Assembly (NCBI GenBank): GCA_029259605.1
Contig: JAJDEV010000253.1
Coordinates: 1-62,171 of the forward strand
DNA: 62,171 nt
Direction: 5' to 3'
DNA from: Planctomycetota bacterium
GTDB lineage: Bacteria > Planctomycetota > UBA1135 > GCA-002686595
Positions 18,300-27,913 of this stretch are shown in pieces. The position numbers were made by a program, and so were the translations under genes. Under the pieces are notes generated by a model. The model was not told the origin of the DNA. It did no database searches and worked only from the letters and a program-made list of their open reading frames with translations. Numbering within the stretch: position 1 is the first letter of the stretch; every line of letters starts with the position of its first letter.

Positions 18300-18623
18300 T
18301 CGGAACTGAGGAGCCCCGGGATGGGGGTTGTCCGAGGAAGTCCGGCTCAAACCGGCGTCGGTTGCCGCGCGAGACCAGAACTGCGGTGAGAGGCGCAACA
18401 CCTATGCAGTCCGTTCAGTCTTGATCCCATGCGGCGCGTCAGCGCTACGGATCGCCCCCCCCAGCAGGCGGCCCGCGAGTGTGCGAACGAGCACCTCGCG
18501 GTGAGCGCGAGGCGCACACGCGCGTCCCCCAAGACCGGTCCAGTGAACCTGTGACCGGCGGCACGATCCTCGCCTAGACTCGGGTGGCGCATCTCCCACG
18601 CGCCTCGCCAGGGGGTTCTTTCC
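18300..18623. other. 324-base intergenic region with no gene seen
   Basis: Lies between the outer-membrane protein and the HEAT-repeat gene. I see no open frame with coding character and no RNA gene. A short inverted repeat CCGGTC/GACCGG around 18536-18559 and a run of eight C near 18455 are the only features. The ribosome site AGGGGG for the next gene is at its right end. Confidence 0.5.
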
Positions 18624-20783
18624 ATGATCATCGCCGCACTGCTCACCGCCGCCGCCCTGCTGCCCACGGCGACGTTCCAGGAGGGCGGTCGAAGCGGCGG
18701 GAGCTGGACGCTGCTCCCGTTCCCCGACGGCTCGTTCCAGATGCCCGGCCCGACGCGTACGCTCCCGACGCGTCCGAACCGCGGCAACGGTTCGTCGGGC
18801 TCGACGCCGACGACGCCCGCGACCGAGCCGTCCTCGACCGCTCCGTCCACGCCGACGACCGGCGCGCCGACCACGGGCGCGCCGCCGTCGACGCCGAACC
18901 ATCCGCCCGTGACCTCCGGCCCCAACGCCGGCGCGCCCGCGTCGACGCCCACGATCGCGGGATGGGATCCGATGGTGGTCGAGACCGAGATGCCCGCGCT
19001 GCTCGACCTCGACACCTGGAACATCTGGTGGCGCTTCCGGCGCGAGGGGTACCTGCGCATCGAGCCGTGGCAAACGGCGCCGATGACCGGCGACGCGGCC
19101 GGGCGCACGGAGTCCGGCGCGATCAGTCGCGCGACCGTACGCACGCGCATCCTGCCCGCGCTCGTTGCCGCGCTCGAAGACGATCCGTCCGAGGCGTTGC
19201 GCACCGCTCTGTTGCTCACGCTCGCGCGCATCGGCGACGGGAGCGGCGCGTCGCTGTCGCGCTCCGAACTCCACGACCTGCTCGCGGACGGGCTCGACGA
19301 TCCGAACCAAACGCTCGCCGAAACGGCGTGCGTGAGCCTCGGCATCCTCGCCAGCTCGGGCTCACTCAGCACACTGAGCGCGCTGCTGCTCGACACCGAG
19401 GTCGGGCGGGAGCTCGTCGACGAGCGCAGCGTTCCGCTCCGGATGCGCGCGTTCGCGGCGTACGGCATCGGGCTCCTCGGGCAACGCACGTCGATCTCCG
19501 ACGTGCGCGCGTACGCGACGCACACGCTCGTGACGGCGCTCGAGCACGAGGTGGACGCCGCGCCCGACGAGCGCATCGCCACGCTCGTCGCCCTCTCGAT
19601 GATCGATCCGAGCGATCGCCCGGTCGCGTCGCCGGCCGTCGCGACGGTCGGTGGAAGCGCGGGGCGGATCAAGGACAAGTGTGCGTGCGCGTCGAACGAC
19701 GAGCTCGCGCGCCTCTTGCTCGACATGCTCGACACGCGCCGCGAGGACGAGCGCACGCGCGCCCACCTACCCGCAGCACTCGCCACGCTCGTCCCCTACG
19801 TGTCCATCGACGTGCGCGAGGACGTGATCGACGCGCTCACGACGACTGCGAGCCGCGGCCGCGAGCGCGACTCGGTGCGCGAGGGTTGCATCCTCGCCCT
19901 CGGTCGCATCGGCGATGCTGACGAGGACGAAGTCGACGAGGACATCCGCAAGGAACTGACGAAGCTGGCCACCGATGGCAACCAACGCGCGCGCAGCTTC
20001 GCGATGATCGCACTCGCGCGCATCGCCGGACGACCTGGTGCTGGGGATGGGGATCCGCACGCCGGAACGACTGCGGTGCGCACGTTCTTGTTGAAGCGCC
20101 TCGGCAGGGCCCGGACGCAGGACCGCTCGTGGAACGCACTCGCGCTCGGCGTTATGGAGCGCGCGCTGCGTGACACGGGCGGCCTGCCGTCGACGGACAC
20201 GCTCGACGCGCTGCGCGACGGCTTGCGCGCCGCGTCGTCGCCGGAGGAGTCCGCGGCGTACTCGATCGCCCTCGGCCTCAGCCGCGACGCCGGCGCGATG
20301 CGCGCCTTGGAAGAGCAACTCGACGATCAGGGCGCCGCCACACGCTCGTTCGTCGCGCTCGCGCTCGGCATGACCGGCGCGCCGACCGCGGGCGACGCCC
20401 TGCGCGCCAGCCTGTCACGCGCGAAGCACGAACCGACGACGCTCGAGAACACCGCGCGCGCGCTCGCGCTCCTGCACGACCCGGCGACCGTTCCGGCGAT
20501 CCTCGCGCTCGACGAAGAGTGCGACTGCTCCCTGTCCCGCCAGGGGATGGCGCTCGCCCTCGGTCGCACCCGACACCCGGACGCGACGCTCCCGCTCCTC
20601 GAACTCTTCGAGAACGAGAAGGCCTCGGACCTCGAGCGCGCCTACGCCGCCATCGGCCTCGGCTACCTCGCCGAAAAAGACGAGCTCGCCTGGTCCACCC
20701 CACTCGCCTCGATCGTCAACTACCGCGCGACCCCGGACACGTTGACGAGCGCGCAGCAGGGCGGGATCCTGGACTTGCCCTGA
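18624..20783 (+). CDS. secreted HEAT-repeat protein with Pro/Thr/Ser-rich linker
   Basis: A 719-residue protein. Residues 1-18 form a signal peptide (AALLTAAALLPTATFQ). A low-complexity linker rich in Thr, Pro, Ser and Gly runs to about residue 110 and probably acts as a stalk or spacer. From about 165 to the end there are many helical pairs of 30-40 residues of HEAT type, with motifs such as ALRTALLLTLARIGDG, EGCILALGRIGDADEDE, RSFVALALGMTGAP and QGMALALGRTRHPDATLPLLELF. A CACAS pair (about 353) and ECDCS (about 632) add unusual cysteines. HEAT solenoids are protein-binding scaffolds; no catalytic site is visible. An AGGGGG ribosome site precedes the ATG by about 9 bases. The partner is unknown. 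Confidence 0.85.
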   Translation: MIIAALLTAAALLPTATFQEGGRSGGSWTLLPFPDGSFQMPGPTRTLPTRPNRGNGSSGSTPTTPATEPSSTAPSTPTTGAPTTGAPPSTPNHPPVTSGPNAGAPASTPTIAGWDPMVVETEMPALLDLDTWNIWWRFRREGYLRIEPWQTAPMTGDAAGRTESGAISRATVRTRILPALVAALEDDPSEALRTALLLTLARIGDGSGASLSRSELHDLLADGLDDPNQTLAETACVSLGILASSGSLSTLSALLLDTEVGRELVDERSVPLRMRAFAAYGIGLLGQRTSISDVRAYATHTLVTALEHEVDAAPDERIATLVALSMIDPSDRPVASPAVATVGGSAGRIKDKCACASNDELARLLLDMLDTRREDERTRAHLPAALATLVPYVSIDVREDVIDALTTTASRGRERDSVREGCILALGRIGDADEDEVDEDIRKELTKLATDGNQRARSFAMIALARIAGRPGAGDGDPHAGTTAVRTFLLKRLGRARTQDRSWNALALGVMERALRDTGGLPSTDTLDALRDGLRAASSPEESAAYSIALGLSRDAGAMRALEEQLDDQGAATRSFVALALGMTGAPTAGDALRASLSRAKHEPTTLENTARALALLHDPATVPAILALDEECDCSLSRQGMALALGRTRHPDATLPLLELFENEKASDLERAYAAIGLGYLAEKDELAWSTPLASIVNYRATPDTLTSAQQGGILDLP

Positions 20784-20819
20784 GTTGTGCGGAAGCCGAC
20801 GGGCGGCTCGGGCGAAGAC

Positions 20820-22173
20820 TCAACGGGGCTCTGCTCGAGCGCGATCGAGTGCGGCGCGGATGCGCGTGTAGCGGACCGAAGGCGTCGCGCCCGCGCGCGG
20901 TAGGTCGTCGACCGTCGCCGTGAGGATGCGTTCGCCGTCCGCGGTCGGGCTGCGGCGCGCCTCTTCGAGCGCGGCGGCGGCGTACTTGAGCTGGTGGTCC
21001 TGCTCCGCGCCTCGCAGCAGATCGAGCAGCCCGGGCGGGCGGGCGAGCTCGAGGTCCGGCGACAGGATGCCGTCGCTCGCGTCGTAGGGTCCCGACTCCG
21101 CGACGGCCGTGGCGAGCAGCGACATCCAGGCCGCGGCCTGGAAGACGAGGAGCTTGCGCGTCGCTTCGCTCCCGGCGCGACGCCGCGCCGCGTCGAACGC
21201 GTTCGTTTCGGTGACGGTGTGCACGGGCAAGTGCCGCGCGCGGACCGCGGCGGATCGGCGCGCGAACAGGTCGCTGCCGAACAGGCGCAGTCCGCTCCAC
21301 ACCGTCTCGGGTCCGACGCCGTCCGCGAACGCGGCGCCGACCATGGCTTGCGCGTCGGCGGGGCTCGCTCCGCGCAGGGCGCGCACGAGGGCGAGCCGTT
21401 CGGGTGGCGACGGGGAGCGACGTCGCCAGCTCCTGCGCGCGCGCGAACGTCTCGGTCTCGCGCGGCGCGTCTGGATGTACGAGACACACGACCAGCGAGC
21501 GCAGCGCCGCCTGCGCGACGTCGGGGCCCATGCGCGCGAGCGCGCGCTCGAGCTGCACGGCGTAGAGCAACTTGTGGCCGAGCCCCGCGAAGCAGCGCGC
21601 GGTGTAGGGTCGAAGCGTCTCGAAGACGCGCGCGAGCGGCGCACGCTGCGCGAACCCCACGACCGCCCACTCGGCCCACTCGGCATCCCACGCCTCGAGC
21701 GCCTGGGTCAGCTCGCGCGCCGCGTCGTCGGGACCGGCGAACTCCACGGACGGCGGCGGACCGAGGCGCCAGTCGCCGGAGGAGCGCACACGCTCGCGAT
21801 AGGAAACGTAGTCGTCGAGGCACCAGAGGGCGGCGAGGTAGCGCTCGTCCTCCGCTTCGCCGGCGCACAGTTGGCAGGCCGACTCGACGACCATGGCCGC
21901 GTGCAGCGGTCCGCCGAGCGGAACCGGCGGGATGTCGGCAACGGCGGCGTGCAACGCGGCCTCGAAGAGCGCCTCCGGCGTGGCGCCCGCGCCGATGGCC
22001 GCGGCCGCGACGTCGAACACCTCGTCTCGGTCGGCGTCGCGGAGGCGCGCCACGAGCGACCGCTCCCGCCGCGCACGTCGCGGTGCTCCACCGAGCCCCC
22101 AGACCGTCGCGGGTGGCAGCGCGAGCGATGCGAACAGGAAGCGGCGACGGGGAATGCGCGGGAGCTCGTTCAT
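20820..22173 (-). pseudogene. exported protein of unknown function, interrupted by one frameshift
   Basis: The N-terminal frame begins at ATG 22173 with a twin-arginine-like leader (RIPRRRFLFASLALPPAT) and runs through an all-helical region (HAAMVVESACQLCAGE, LAALWCLDDYVSYRE) to about residue 255. Coding character then moves to another frame that reads RLALVRALRGASPADAQAM and ends at 20820. The switch point is a GGGG run at 21412-21415; removing one base makes one continuous protein of about 450 residues. I do not recognise the family. Because two neighbouring genes show similar single-base changes at homopolymers, either assembly error or local gene decay is possible. It is convergent with the HEAT protein gene and only 36 bases apart. 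Confidence 0.6.
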
Positions 22174-22263
22174 GCTGGAAGGGAACGCGCGGACGTTACC
22201 GCCAGCAGCGCGCGCCTGCCCGTCAGCGAGGTCACCGACGGGCAGGACGCGCCGCTCCCGACG

Positions 22264-23742
22264 TCAGTAGTTGACGCGCCACTGGCGTTGGAGGCCGGTC
22301 GCGCCGTCTTCGTAAAGCTCGAGCGTCGTTCCGGAGTGGCTCCAATCGACGCCCTGCGTGGTGAGCGTCCAGCTCCCGCTGACGAGCTCGTCGACCGTGA
22401 TCGGCGCGGCGACGCCGACGGCGCGGATCGTGCCGAGGTCGACCAGGTTCGCGGCCACGGTCACGCGGTTGCCGACCGTGTTGCTCCAGTCGAGGTGCTG
22501 CAGGTGCTGGTCGACGTGGATCGTGACTGCAGCGATGTTGTCGGTCGCGTTGTCGAAGCCGTAGGAGAAGACGATCGCGTTGATCGTGGGGAAGTACGGC
22601 TTCCACAGCTTCACGTGCAAGCGGCCGAAGAGGCCCGGGTCCGTCCGCACGACCGAGAGGTTGTGATGCCGCGTGTCGTCCTCGGCGAACAGCATCAGTT
22701 CCGGAACGTTGGACGACGTCGGAAGGTCCGTCGAGAACAGCGCGAGCGTGCTCGTTTTGTCGCGCGCATCGAAGTACGTGAGGATGTCGGCGGGCGCGAT
22801 CGCGTTCCAGCTGTGCACGATCGCGGCCGGCGTCGGGAACGGCACCTGGTCCGCCGCATTCACGTTGGCAGCGTCCGTCAGGAAGCTCTCGAGCGCGTCG
22901 ATCGGCTCGACCATGTGCTGGAGAAGGTCGGGCGGAGCCGTGACGTGGAAGTTCATCCGCGGCAACCACCGCAGGTTGTGCGCCTGGTGGAAGTCGAACT
23001 CCTGCAGGTAGTCGAGCGGCGCGGACACCGTGCCGTCGAAGGGCAGGTCCATCGCCGTGGCACGCTGGTACTTGAAGTTGTCGTGCGCCGACGTTCCGTA
23101 GAGCCCCGTGCTGAAGAGGCTCGCCCAGTTGGCCTGCCCGCCCGCGCCCGCGGTCTGCGTGATGCGCGTCAGGCTGATCGTCCCCGATTGATTGACGACC
23201 GCCGACAGCATCGTCTTCGACGTCGGATCCTGGTGACGCGCCGCGAACGCGAGGCACTCGCCGCCGCCCATCGAGAGGCCGTAGCCGTACATCCGCTTTC
23301 GATCGACCGGCCACTTCGAAACGACGTCCTCGAGCACGGCCTCGGTCGCGCGCATGAACTCCTCGGTGCCGTAGGTCGTGAAGATGTCGACCGGCGGATT
23401 CCCGTAGGAGCTGAAGCCGCCGTCGTGGAAGACGACGATGTACTCCTTCGGTCCGCCCGTCCAACCGATCGCGGCATCCATGAACGCGCGCGCGCCCGGC
23501 AGCCACGATCCACTCGGCCCGCTGAGCGCCTCGTCGGCTCGCTCGCCGTAGCCGTGGAACATGATGATGAGCGGGTACTTCTGCTTCGGAACGAGCGTCG
23601 CCGGTCCGTCGATGTAGTACTCATCGCAGTAGTTCGCGTCGACCGGCGCGCAGTACAGCTTGTCGAACTTCGGGTAGCGTTGGATTTGCTGATACGGCGG
23701 GACCGCTTGCGCCGTCGCGAGGGCGAGTGCAAGAACGAGCAT
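22264..23742 (-). CDS. secreted esterase / PHB-depolymerase-like alpha/beta-hydrolase
   Basis: A 492-residue exported protein starting at ATG 23742 with a short signal peptide (MLVLALALATAQAVP). The hydrolase domain has IIMFHGYGERADEA for the oxyanion region near residue 65. The nucleophile elbow GYGLSMGGGE is at about 155, and candidate Asp and His residues (FAEDDTRHHN) lie near residue 360. A C-terminal domain from about 390 onward is beta-rich and repetitive (VTIHVDQHLQHLDW, GSWTLTTQGVDWSHSG) and may bind substrate or a surface. The architecture resembles extracellular feruloyl-esterase/depolymerase-like enzymes, but the substrate is not identifiable. The frame is open upstream into other genes; the signal peptide decides the start. 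It follows the amidohydrolase gene by about 130 bases on the same strand. Confidence 0.8.
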   Translation of the reverse strand: MLVLALALATAQAVPPYQQIQRYPKFDKLYCAPVDANYCDEYYIDGPATLVPKQKYPLIIMFHGYGERADEALSGPSGSWLPGARAFMDAAIGWTGGPKEYIVVFHDGGFSSYGNPPVDIFTTYGTEEFMRATEAVLEDVVSKWPVDRKRMYGYGLSMGGGECLAFAARHQDPTSKTMLSAVVNQSGTISLTRITQTAGAGGQANWASLFSTGLYGTSAHDNFKYQRATAMDLPFDGTVSAPLDYLQEFDFHQAHNLRWLPRMNFHVTAPPDLLQHMVEPIDALESFLTDAANVNAADQVPFPTPAAIVHSWNAIAPADILTYFDARDKTSTLALFSTDLPTSSNVPELMLFAEDDTRHHNLSVVRTDPGLFGRLHVKLWKPYFPTINAIVFSYGFDNATDNIAAVTIHVDQHLQHLDWSNTVGNRVTVAANLVDLGTIRAVGVAAPITVDELVSGSWTLTTQGVDWSHSGTTLELYEDGATGLQRQWRVNY

Positions 23743-23875
23743 GACGTGCTCCGTGTTAGGGCCTGGAGGGATACGAGAGCGGTCGAGGGGGAGCCCCACC
23801 GCTCGCGATCCTAGCAACTCGTCGTGTCCGAGCCGCGGATCCGTCGCTCTATGTCTGATCCGCTCAACGAAGCGT

Positions 23876-25462
23876 TCAGCGCACGCGCAGGGCGTCGACC
23901 CGCGCCGCGTCGTCCGCGCGACCGCGAGCGCGCAGCAAGTCGCCGATCTCCGCGACGTGGTGGTCGGCCGCGACCATCCCCTCGGCGTGCAGCGCGACCA
24001 TGGCGTCGACGAACGCGTCGAGCTCGTCGTCGCTCGGCGCGCGCAGCCGCTCGGGCGCGCCGCCGTGCGAGTAGATCTCCTCGATCCCATCGAGGACGCG
24101 GTCGATCCAAGCCCGGTCGAGCCAGACGCCGCCGACCATCACGCCGAGCGGACGGCGTGCGTTCGCGACGCCGTCGAGCGGGTTCTTCGCGAGCAGGATC
24201 AGGTCGGCGCGCTTGCCCGCCTCGACGGTTCCGAAGTCGCGTGTCTCGAGCGCTTCGGCCGCGTTCACGGTCGCCGCTTGCAGCGTCTCGAAGGTCGACA
24301 GCCCGAGCTCCTCCATGAGGCGCAGCTCTTCGTGGAGCATGAAGCCGGGGACTTGGTTCTCGTAGCCACCGCCCGAATCGCTGCCGGCCAAGAAGCGCGC
24401 GTCGGTCGCGAGCAGGTCGGTGAAGATCCCGCGCGACAGCTCCCACACGCGCGCGTGCGAGTTGCGCGGATCGCGTGTCTCGACCTGCGCGTACCAGCGC
24501 TCCAGGTCATAGACGGAGACGTAGCGCATCCCCTCGAACCCGTCGAGGAAATCGATCGCCTCGTCGCCGACGAGTCCGATCACGCGCGTGCTCAGCGTCG
24601 GACAATTCCATGCGCCCGATCCATCGGTCAACGCGACGTAGTCCTCGCTCGTGAGCTCGAGGCCGCGGTCGAGGATGTAGCCCTTGAAGTGCTCCAGCGT
24701 TTGGTGCCCGATCGCGATCGCCTCCTCGACGGTCACGTCTTGCGGGACGTGTCCGACGACGCGGATGTCGAGCGCGTCCGCCGCGGCGAAGACCGCGCGA
24801 TAGACGTCCAGCGCCATGTTGTTGTGCACCTTGATGAAGTCGTAGCCGGCGGCGGCGTGCTCGCGGACGACGCGGCGCGCGGCCTCGGGCGTCTCGACGA
24901 CCGTGGCGAACATGCCCATCGGCCGCGCGTTCAGGATGTGCCCGGAGACGAACAGCTGCGGCGCGAGCAGCCGACCGGCGCGGATGGCCTCGCGCTGGGC
25001 GAGAATCCACGGATAGCCGCACATCACGCGCTCGGTCGTGACGCCGTTCGCGAGGCTCAGCAGCGCCATCGACTGCGTCACCGTGCGGTGGACGTGCATG
25101 TCCGTCAGGCCCGGCATGAGGTAGCGGCCGGTGGCGTCCACGCGCAGCGCGCCCTCGGCGTCGGTCGCGTTCTCCTCTCCCGCCGACCCGATCCACGCGA
25201 TGCGACCGTCACGGACGAGCACCGAGACGTCCGCCTCGATCGTCGCGTCGGTCATCGCGAGCAGGTTCGCGTGCTCGAACAACACGGGTTGCCGCTCGAC
25301 GCCCTGTGACACGTCGAGCCACAGACGCTGGATCGCTTGCTCCTCGCGATGGACGCGCCAGCGGTCGCTGTCGTTTCCGACCTGGGCGGCCGCGCTACGC
25401 AGCTCGGCGCCCACGGTCGAGAGCGCGGCGAGCAGGCATGCGCGCACGATGGAAGAGCTCAT
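23876..25462 (-). CDS. secreted metal-dependent amidohydrolase
   Basis: A 528-residue protein with a signal peptide (residues 1-26) and an amidohydrolase-superfamily TIM barrel. The metal motif HxH is in GLTDMHVHRT at about residue 121. A Lys that may be carboxylated is in YDFIKVHNNM, and further His ligands are in GHVPQD and HQTLEHFKGY. The catalytic Asp is in AGSDSGGG at about residue 367. The C-terminal FGTVEAGKRADLILLAKNPL segment rebuilds the small beta-sandwich typical of imidazolonepropionase- and prolidase-like members. Substrate is unknown. The ATG overlaps the TGA of the upstream GntR regulator by four bases, so the two are co-transcribed and the regulator probably responds to this enzyme's substrate or product. 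Confidence 0.88.
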   Translation of the reverse strand: MSSSIVRACLLAALSTVGAELRSAAAQVGNDSDRWRVHREEQAIQRLWLDVSQGVERQPVLFEHANLLAMTDATIEADVSVLVRDGRIAWIGSAGEENATDAEGALRVDATGRYLMPGLTDMHVHRTVTQSMALLSLANGVTTERVMCGYPWILAQREAIRAGRLLAPQLFVSGHILNARPMGMFATVVETPEAARRVVREHAAAGYDFIKVHNNMALDVYRAVFAAADALDIRVVGHVPQDVTVEEAIAIGHQTLEHFKGYILDRGLELTSEDYVALTDGSGAWNCPTLSTRVIGLVGDEAIDFLDGFEGMRYVSVYDLERWYAQVETRDPRNSHARVWELSRGIFTDLLATDARFLAGSDSGGGYENQVPGFMLHEELRLMEELGLSTFETLQAATVNAAEALETRDFGTVEAGKRADLILLAKNPLDGVANARRPLGVMVGGVWLDRAWIDRVLDGIEEIYSHGGAPERLRAPSDDELDAFVDAMVALHAEGMVAADHHVAEIGDLLRARGRADDAARVDALRVR

Positions 25463-26124
25463 TGCGCCGACCCCGCTTCGTCCGTCCGAGCGCGCAGCCA
25501 GTCGACGACGACCTTCACGCCGCTCTCCCAATGCGCTTCCGCGCGCCGCGCCGCGCGCCCGAAGTGCCCGTTCTCGATCGCCTCGAGCATGCCCTCGTGC
25601 TGTTCGCACGAGCGCGTGATCGCCGCCATGCCCCGCTCGTCCGCGCGATCGAACAGCCGTACGCGTCCCTGCAGGTTGTCCTTGAGTCGGACCAGGTTCG
25701 CGTTGCCGGCGGCCGCGCTGACGAGGTCGTGGAACTGGCGATCGAGCGCGGCCATCTCGCGCGGCGTCTTCTTCGCCGCGCGCAGCTCCGCGTTGATCGC
25801 GCGCAGCTCGGGCAGCCGCGCGCGCAGACGCTCGCCCGCGAGCCGGATCGAAAGCCCCTCGAGCGCGCCGAGGATCGGGTAGAGCTCGGCAATCGTCTCC
25901 TCGTCGAGCGCGCGCACGGTGAACCCGCGGTGCACCTCCGACACGAGCAGCCCTTCGTGCTCGAGCGTCAGCAGCGCCTCGCGCAGGGGCGAGCGGCTGA
26001 CACCGAGCTCGGACGCCAGCGCGGGCTCGCGCACGGGAGCGCCCGGGGCGAGGTCCCGGGCGTGGATGCGGGCGCGCAGGCGGTCGACGATCGCGCTGCG
26101 CAGGGAGGTGCGTTCCAGCTTCAT
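25459..26124 (-). CDS. GntR-family transcriptional regulator, FCD (FadR) subfamily
   Basis: A 221-residue DNA-binding repressor-type protein. Residues about 8-72 form the winged helix-turn-helix (PGAPVREPALASELGVSRSPLREALLTLE, split across helices 2 and 3). Residues about 80-210 form the all-helical FCD ligand domain, with Asp and His metal/ligand positions in DRQFHDLVS and EQHEGMLEAI. A perfect 12-base palindrome lies 25 bases upstream of its start, as expected for autoregulation. The gene overlaps the amidohydrolase gene and is divergent from the collar-repeat gene, so one operator could control both directions. Confidence 0.93.
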   Translation of the reverse strand: MKLERTSLRSAIVDRLRARIHARDLAPGAPVREPALASELGVSRSPLREALLTLEHEGLLVSEVHRGFTVRALDEETIAELYPILGALEGLSIRLAGERLRARLPELRAINAELRAAKKTPREMAALDRQFHDLVSAAAGNANLVRLKDNLQGRVRLFDRADERGMAAITRSCEQHEGMLEAIENGHFGRAARRAEAHWESGVKVVVDWLRARTDEAGSAQ

Positions 26125-26148
26125 GGCGCGAGCGTATCGCGCCAGTCG

Positions 26149-26160
26149 ATTGTCGACAAT
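26149..26160. promoter_or_regulatory. probable GntR operator palindrome
   Basis: ATTGTCGACAAT is a perfect inverted repeat and fits the TTGTnnACAA pattern common for FCD-type GntR regulators. It sits 25 bases upstream of the GntR gene start and about 155 bases upstream of the divergent collar-repeat gene. Binding by the adjacent regulator is inferred. Confidence 0.65.
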
Positions 26161-26314
26161 GTGCAGTCTGATCGAGTTGTGTCAGCGGGCGCGCGGCACG
26201 TTCGAGTTTGTGCGTCTGGCCCGAGCAAGGCGTAGATTGGCGCGATTCGGGACCCGGGCGTAGGCTCGTCGAAACGTCGCTGCCGTCCCTCTCCCACTTG
26301 CCTGGAAGTGAACC

Positions 26315-27721
26315 TTGGTTCGACTCCTCCTCGCATCGCTGGCGTTCTTCACGCTCGCTCTTCCGTCCGTTGCCCAGGAGCCCGTCGGAACCGTCGTCGG
26401 GTGGCACGCTGACTCGGGTGCGACGCCGCCGTTGTCCGCCGGTTGGGTGCGCGTCGACGGGCAGCTCGTGCAGGACGTGGGCAGCCCGTTCGACGGCTTG
26501 TACCTGCCCGATCTGAACGGAGCGACGATGCGCGTGAACGGCTTGTTCCTGCGCGGCGCGTCGACGACCGGAGGTTTGGAGCAAGACGCGCTGCAGGGAC
26601 ACGCGCACGACAGCACGAACAACGCGAGCAACGGCCAGCGCTACGGCATCTGTCCGGCGTTCATGGAGCCGGGCTTCGGCGCCGCCGTGATCTACCGCGC
26701 GGCCAACGTGACGGTGGCGGGTCCGATCGACGACGGTGTGCACGGCGCGGTGCGTGTGGACGACGAGACGCGTCCGACGAACATGTCCGTCGTCTGGATT
26801 TTGAAGACCGGTGCCGGCGAGCTACCGGTCGGGTCCGTCGTGGCGTGGCACCCGGACTTCGCACCGCTCGGAAGCGTTGCTCTGCCCGCGGGCTGGGCGC
26901 GCTGCGGCGGTCAGGTGCTCGAGGATCCGCAGTCTCCTCTCTCCGGCACGCGCGTTCCCGACCTGAACCCGAGCGCGCGCTTCCTGCGCGGCGGCGTGAC
27001 GTCGGGCATCGCGCAAGAGGACGCGTTGCAGGACCACGGGCACAGCGTGACGAGCGACGTGAAGCGCAAGGCGGTCAGCGGCACGTCCTACGACATCAAC
27101 CCCGGCAGCGCGGACCCGACACGACCCGCGACCATCGGCGCGCGCGACGCGAAGTCCGACGGGACGCACGGTGCGCCGCGCGTCGCGAACGAGACGCGCC
27201 CGGTGAACATGTCCGTCGTTTGGATCTTGAAGACGCGCCTCGGAGCGCCGCTGCCCGAGGGCGCGCTCGTCGCGTGGCACAACGAGCCGGCGGCCAAGCT
27301 GGGGCCGCTCCCGCGCGGACGCGCGGCTTGGTATCCCTGCGACGGCACGGTCGTGCAGACGGTCGGCAGTCCGTACGCGGGCGCGCGGCTCCCCGACCTG
27401 AATCAACCCGGACGCTTCCTGCGCGGCGGAACGAGCTCGGGCGTCTTCCAGGCGGACGCGTTCCAAGGGCACTGGCACGACGTGCAACACGACGCCTTCT
27501 CCTACCAGTTCAACCTCGCAAGCGGCAACGCGCTCTGGGGCGGCTGCGGCGACGACTTCCAAGTGGGAGCGCTTTCCATCGGCGGCGTCAGCGGAGCTCG
27601 CACCGCGGACGAAACGCGACCGGCGAACATGGGCGCGCCGTGGATCCTCTACCTGCGCGGCAACCGCGGACCGCGCGCCGCGATCGTTTCGGGCGCGACG
27701 CCGGTGGGCCCGGTCCAGTAG
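26315..27721 (+). CDS. secreted protein with three phage-tail-collar-like repeats
   Basis: A 468-residue protein with a signal peptide (ASLAFFTLALPSVAQ). The mature part is three homologous units of about 140 residues (about 22-165, 168-305 and 308-452). Each has a GWH/AWH opening, an AGW or WYPCDG segment, DPQSPLSGTRVPDLN-type text, a FLRGG block, EDALQGHxHD and a closing DETRPxNMSVVWILK. The pattern resembles tail-collar/tail-fibre domains that trimerise and often bind metal or receptors through the HxH. Here it is on a Sec-exported chromosomal protein rather than in a phage. The start is TTG with GGAAG upstream. It is divergent from the GntR gene. Function is probably adhesion or display, by inference. 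Confidence 0.8.
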   Translation: MVRLLLASLAFFTLALPSVAQEPVGTVVGWHADSGATPPLSAGWVRVDGQLVQDVGSPFDGLYLPDLNGATMRVNGLFLRGASTTGGLEQDALQGHAHDSTNNASNGQRYGICPAFMEPGFGAAVIYRAANVTVAGPIDDGVHGAVRVDDETRPTNMSVVWILKTGAGELPVGSVVAWHPDFAPLGSVALPAGWARCGGQVLEDPQSPLSGTRVPDLNPSARFLRGGVTSGIAQEDALQDHGHSVTSDVKRKAVSGTSYDINPGSADPTRPATIGARDAKSDGTHGAPRVANETRPVNMSVVWILKTRLGAPLPEGALVAWHNEPAAKLGPLPRGRAAWYPCDGTVVQTVGSPYAGARLPDLNQPGRFLRGGTSSGVFQADAFQGHWHDVQHDAFSYQFNLASGNALWGGCGDDFQVGALSIGGVSGARTADETRPANMGAPWILYLRGNRGPRAAIVSGATPVGPVQ

Positions 27722-27913
27722 AGGATCGAAGCGTCTCGCCAACGGCGAGGGCGAGCGCGCTAGGGAGGGAGAATGGAAGGGGACCCGGTCTTGCTCGCGA
27801 CCGTTCCATGCCGGCGCCGATCGATTCGCACCTCGACGCCGCCGAGCAGCGCAGGACGCTCGAGCCAAGACCCGAACGCCCCGCGCGGCCCGTTCGAAAC
27901 CAACACACGGTCA
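27722..27913. other. short convergent intergenic gap with a small hairpin
   Basis: CTCGCC-AAC-GGCGAG at 27735-27749 forms a 6-bp stem just after the collar gene's stop. It could be a weak terminator, but there is no T-run. No gene is seen in the remainder. Confidence 0.3.

Noticed and set aside
26315..27721. Prophage remnant around the collar-repeat gene
   Set aside because: The protein has a Sec signal peptide and no portal, terminase, capsid or integrase genes are nearby.
27735..27749. Strong intrinsic terminator after the collar-repeat gene
   Set aside because: The stem is only 6 bp with a 3-base loop and no T-run follows.
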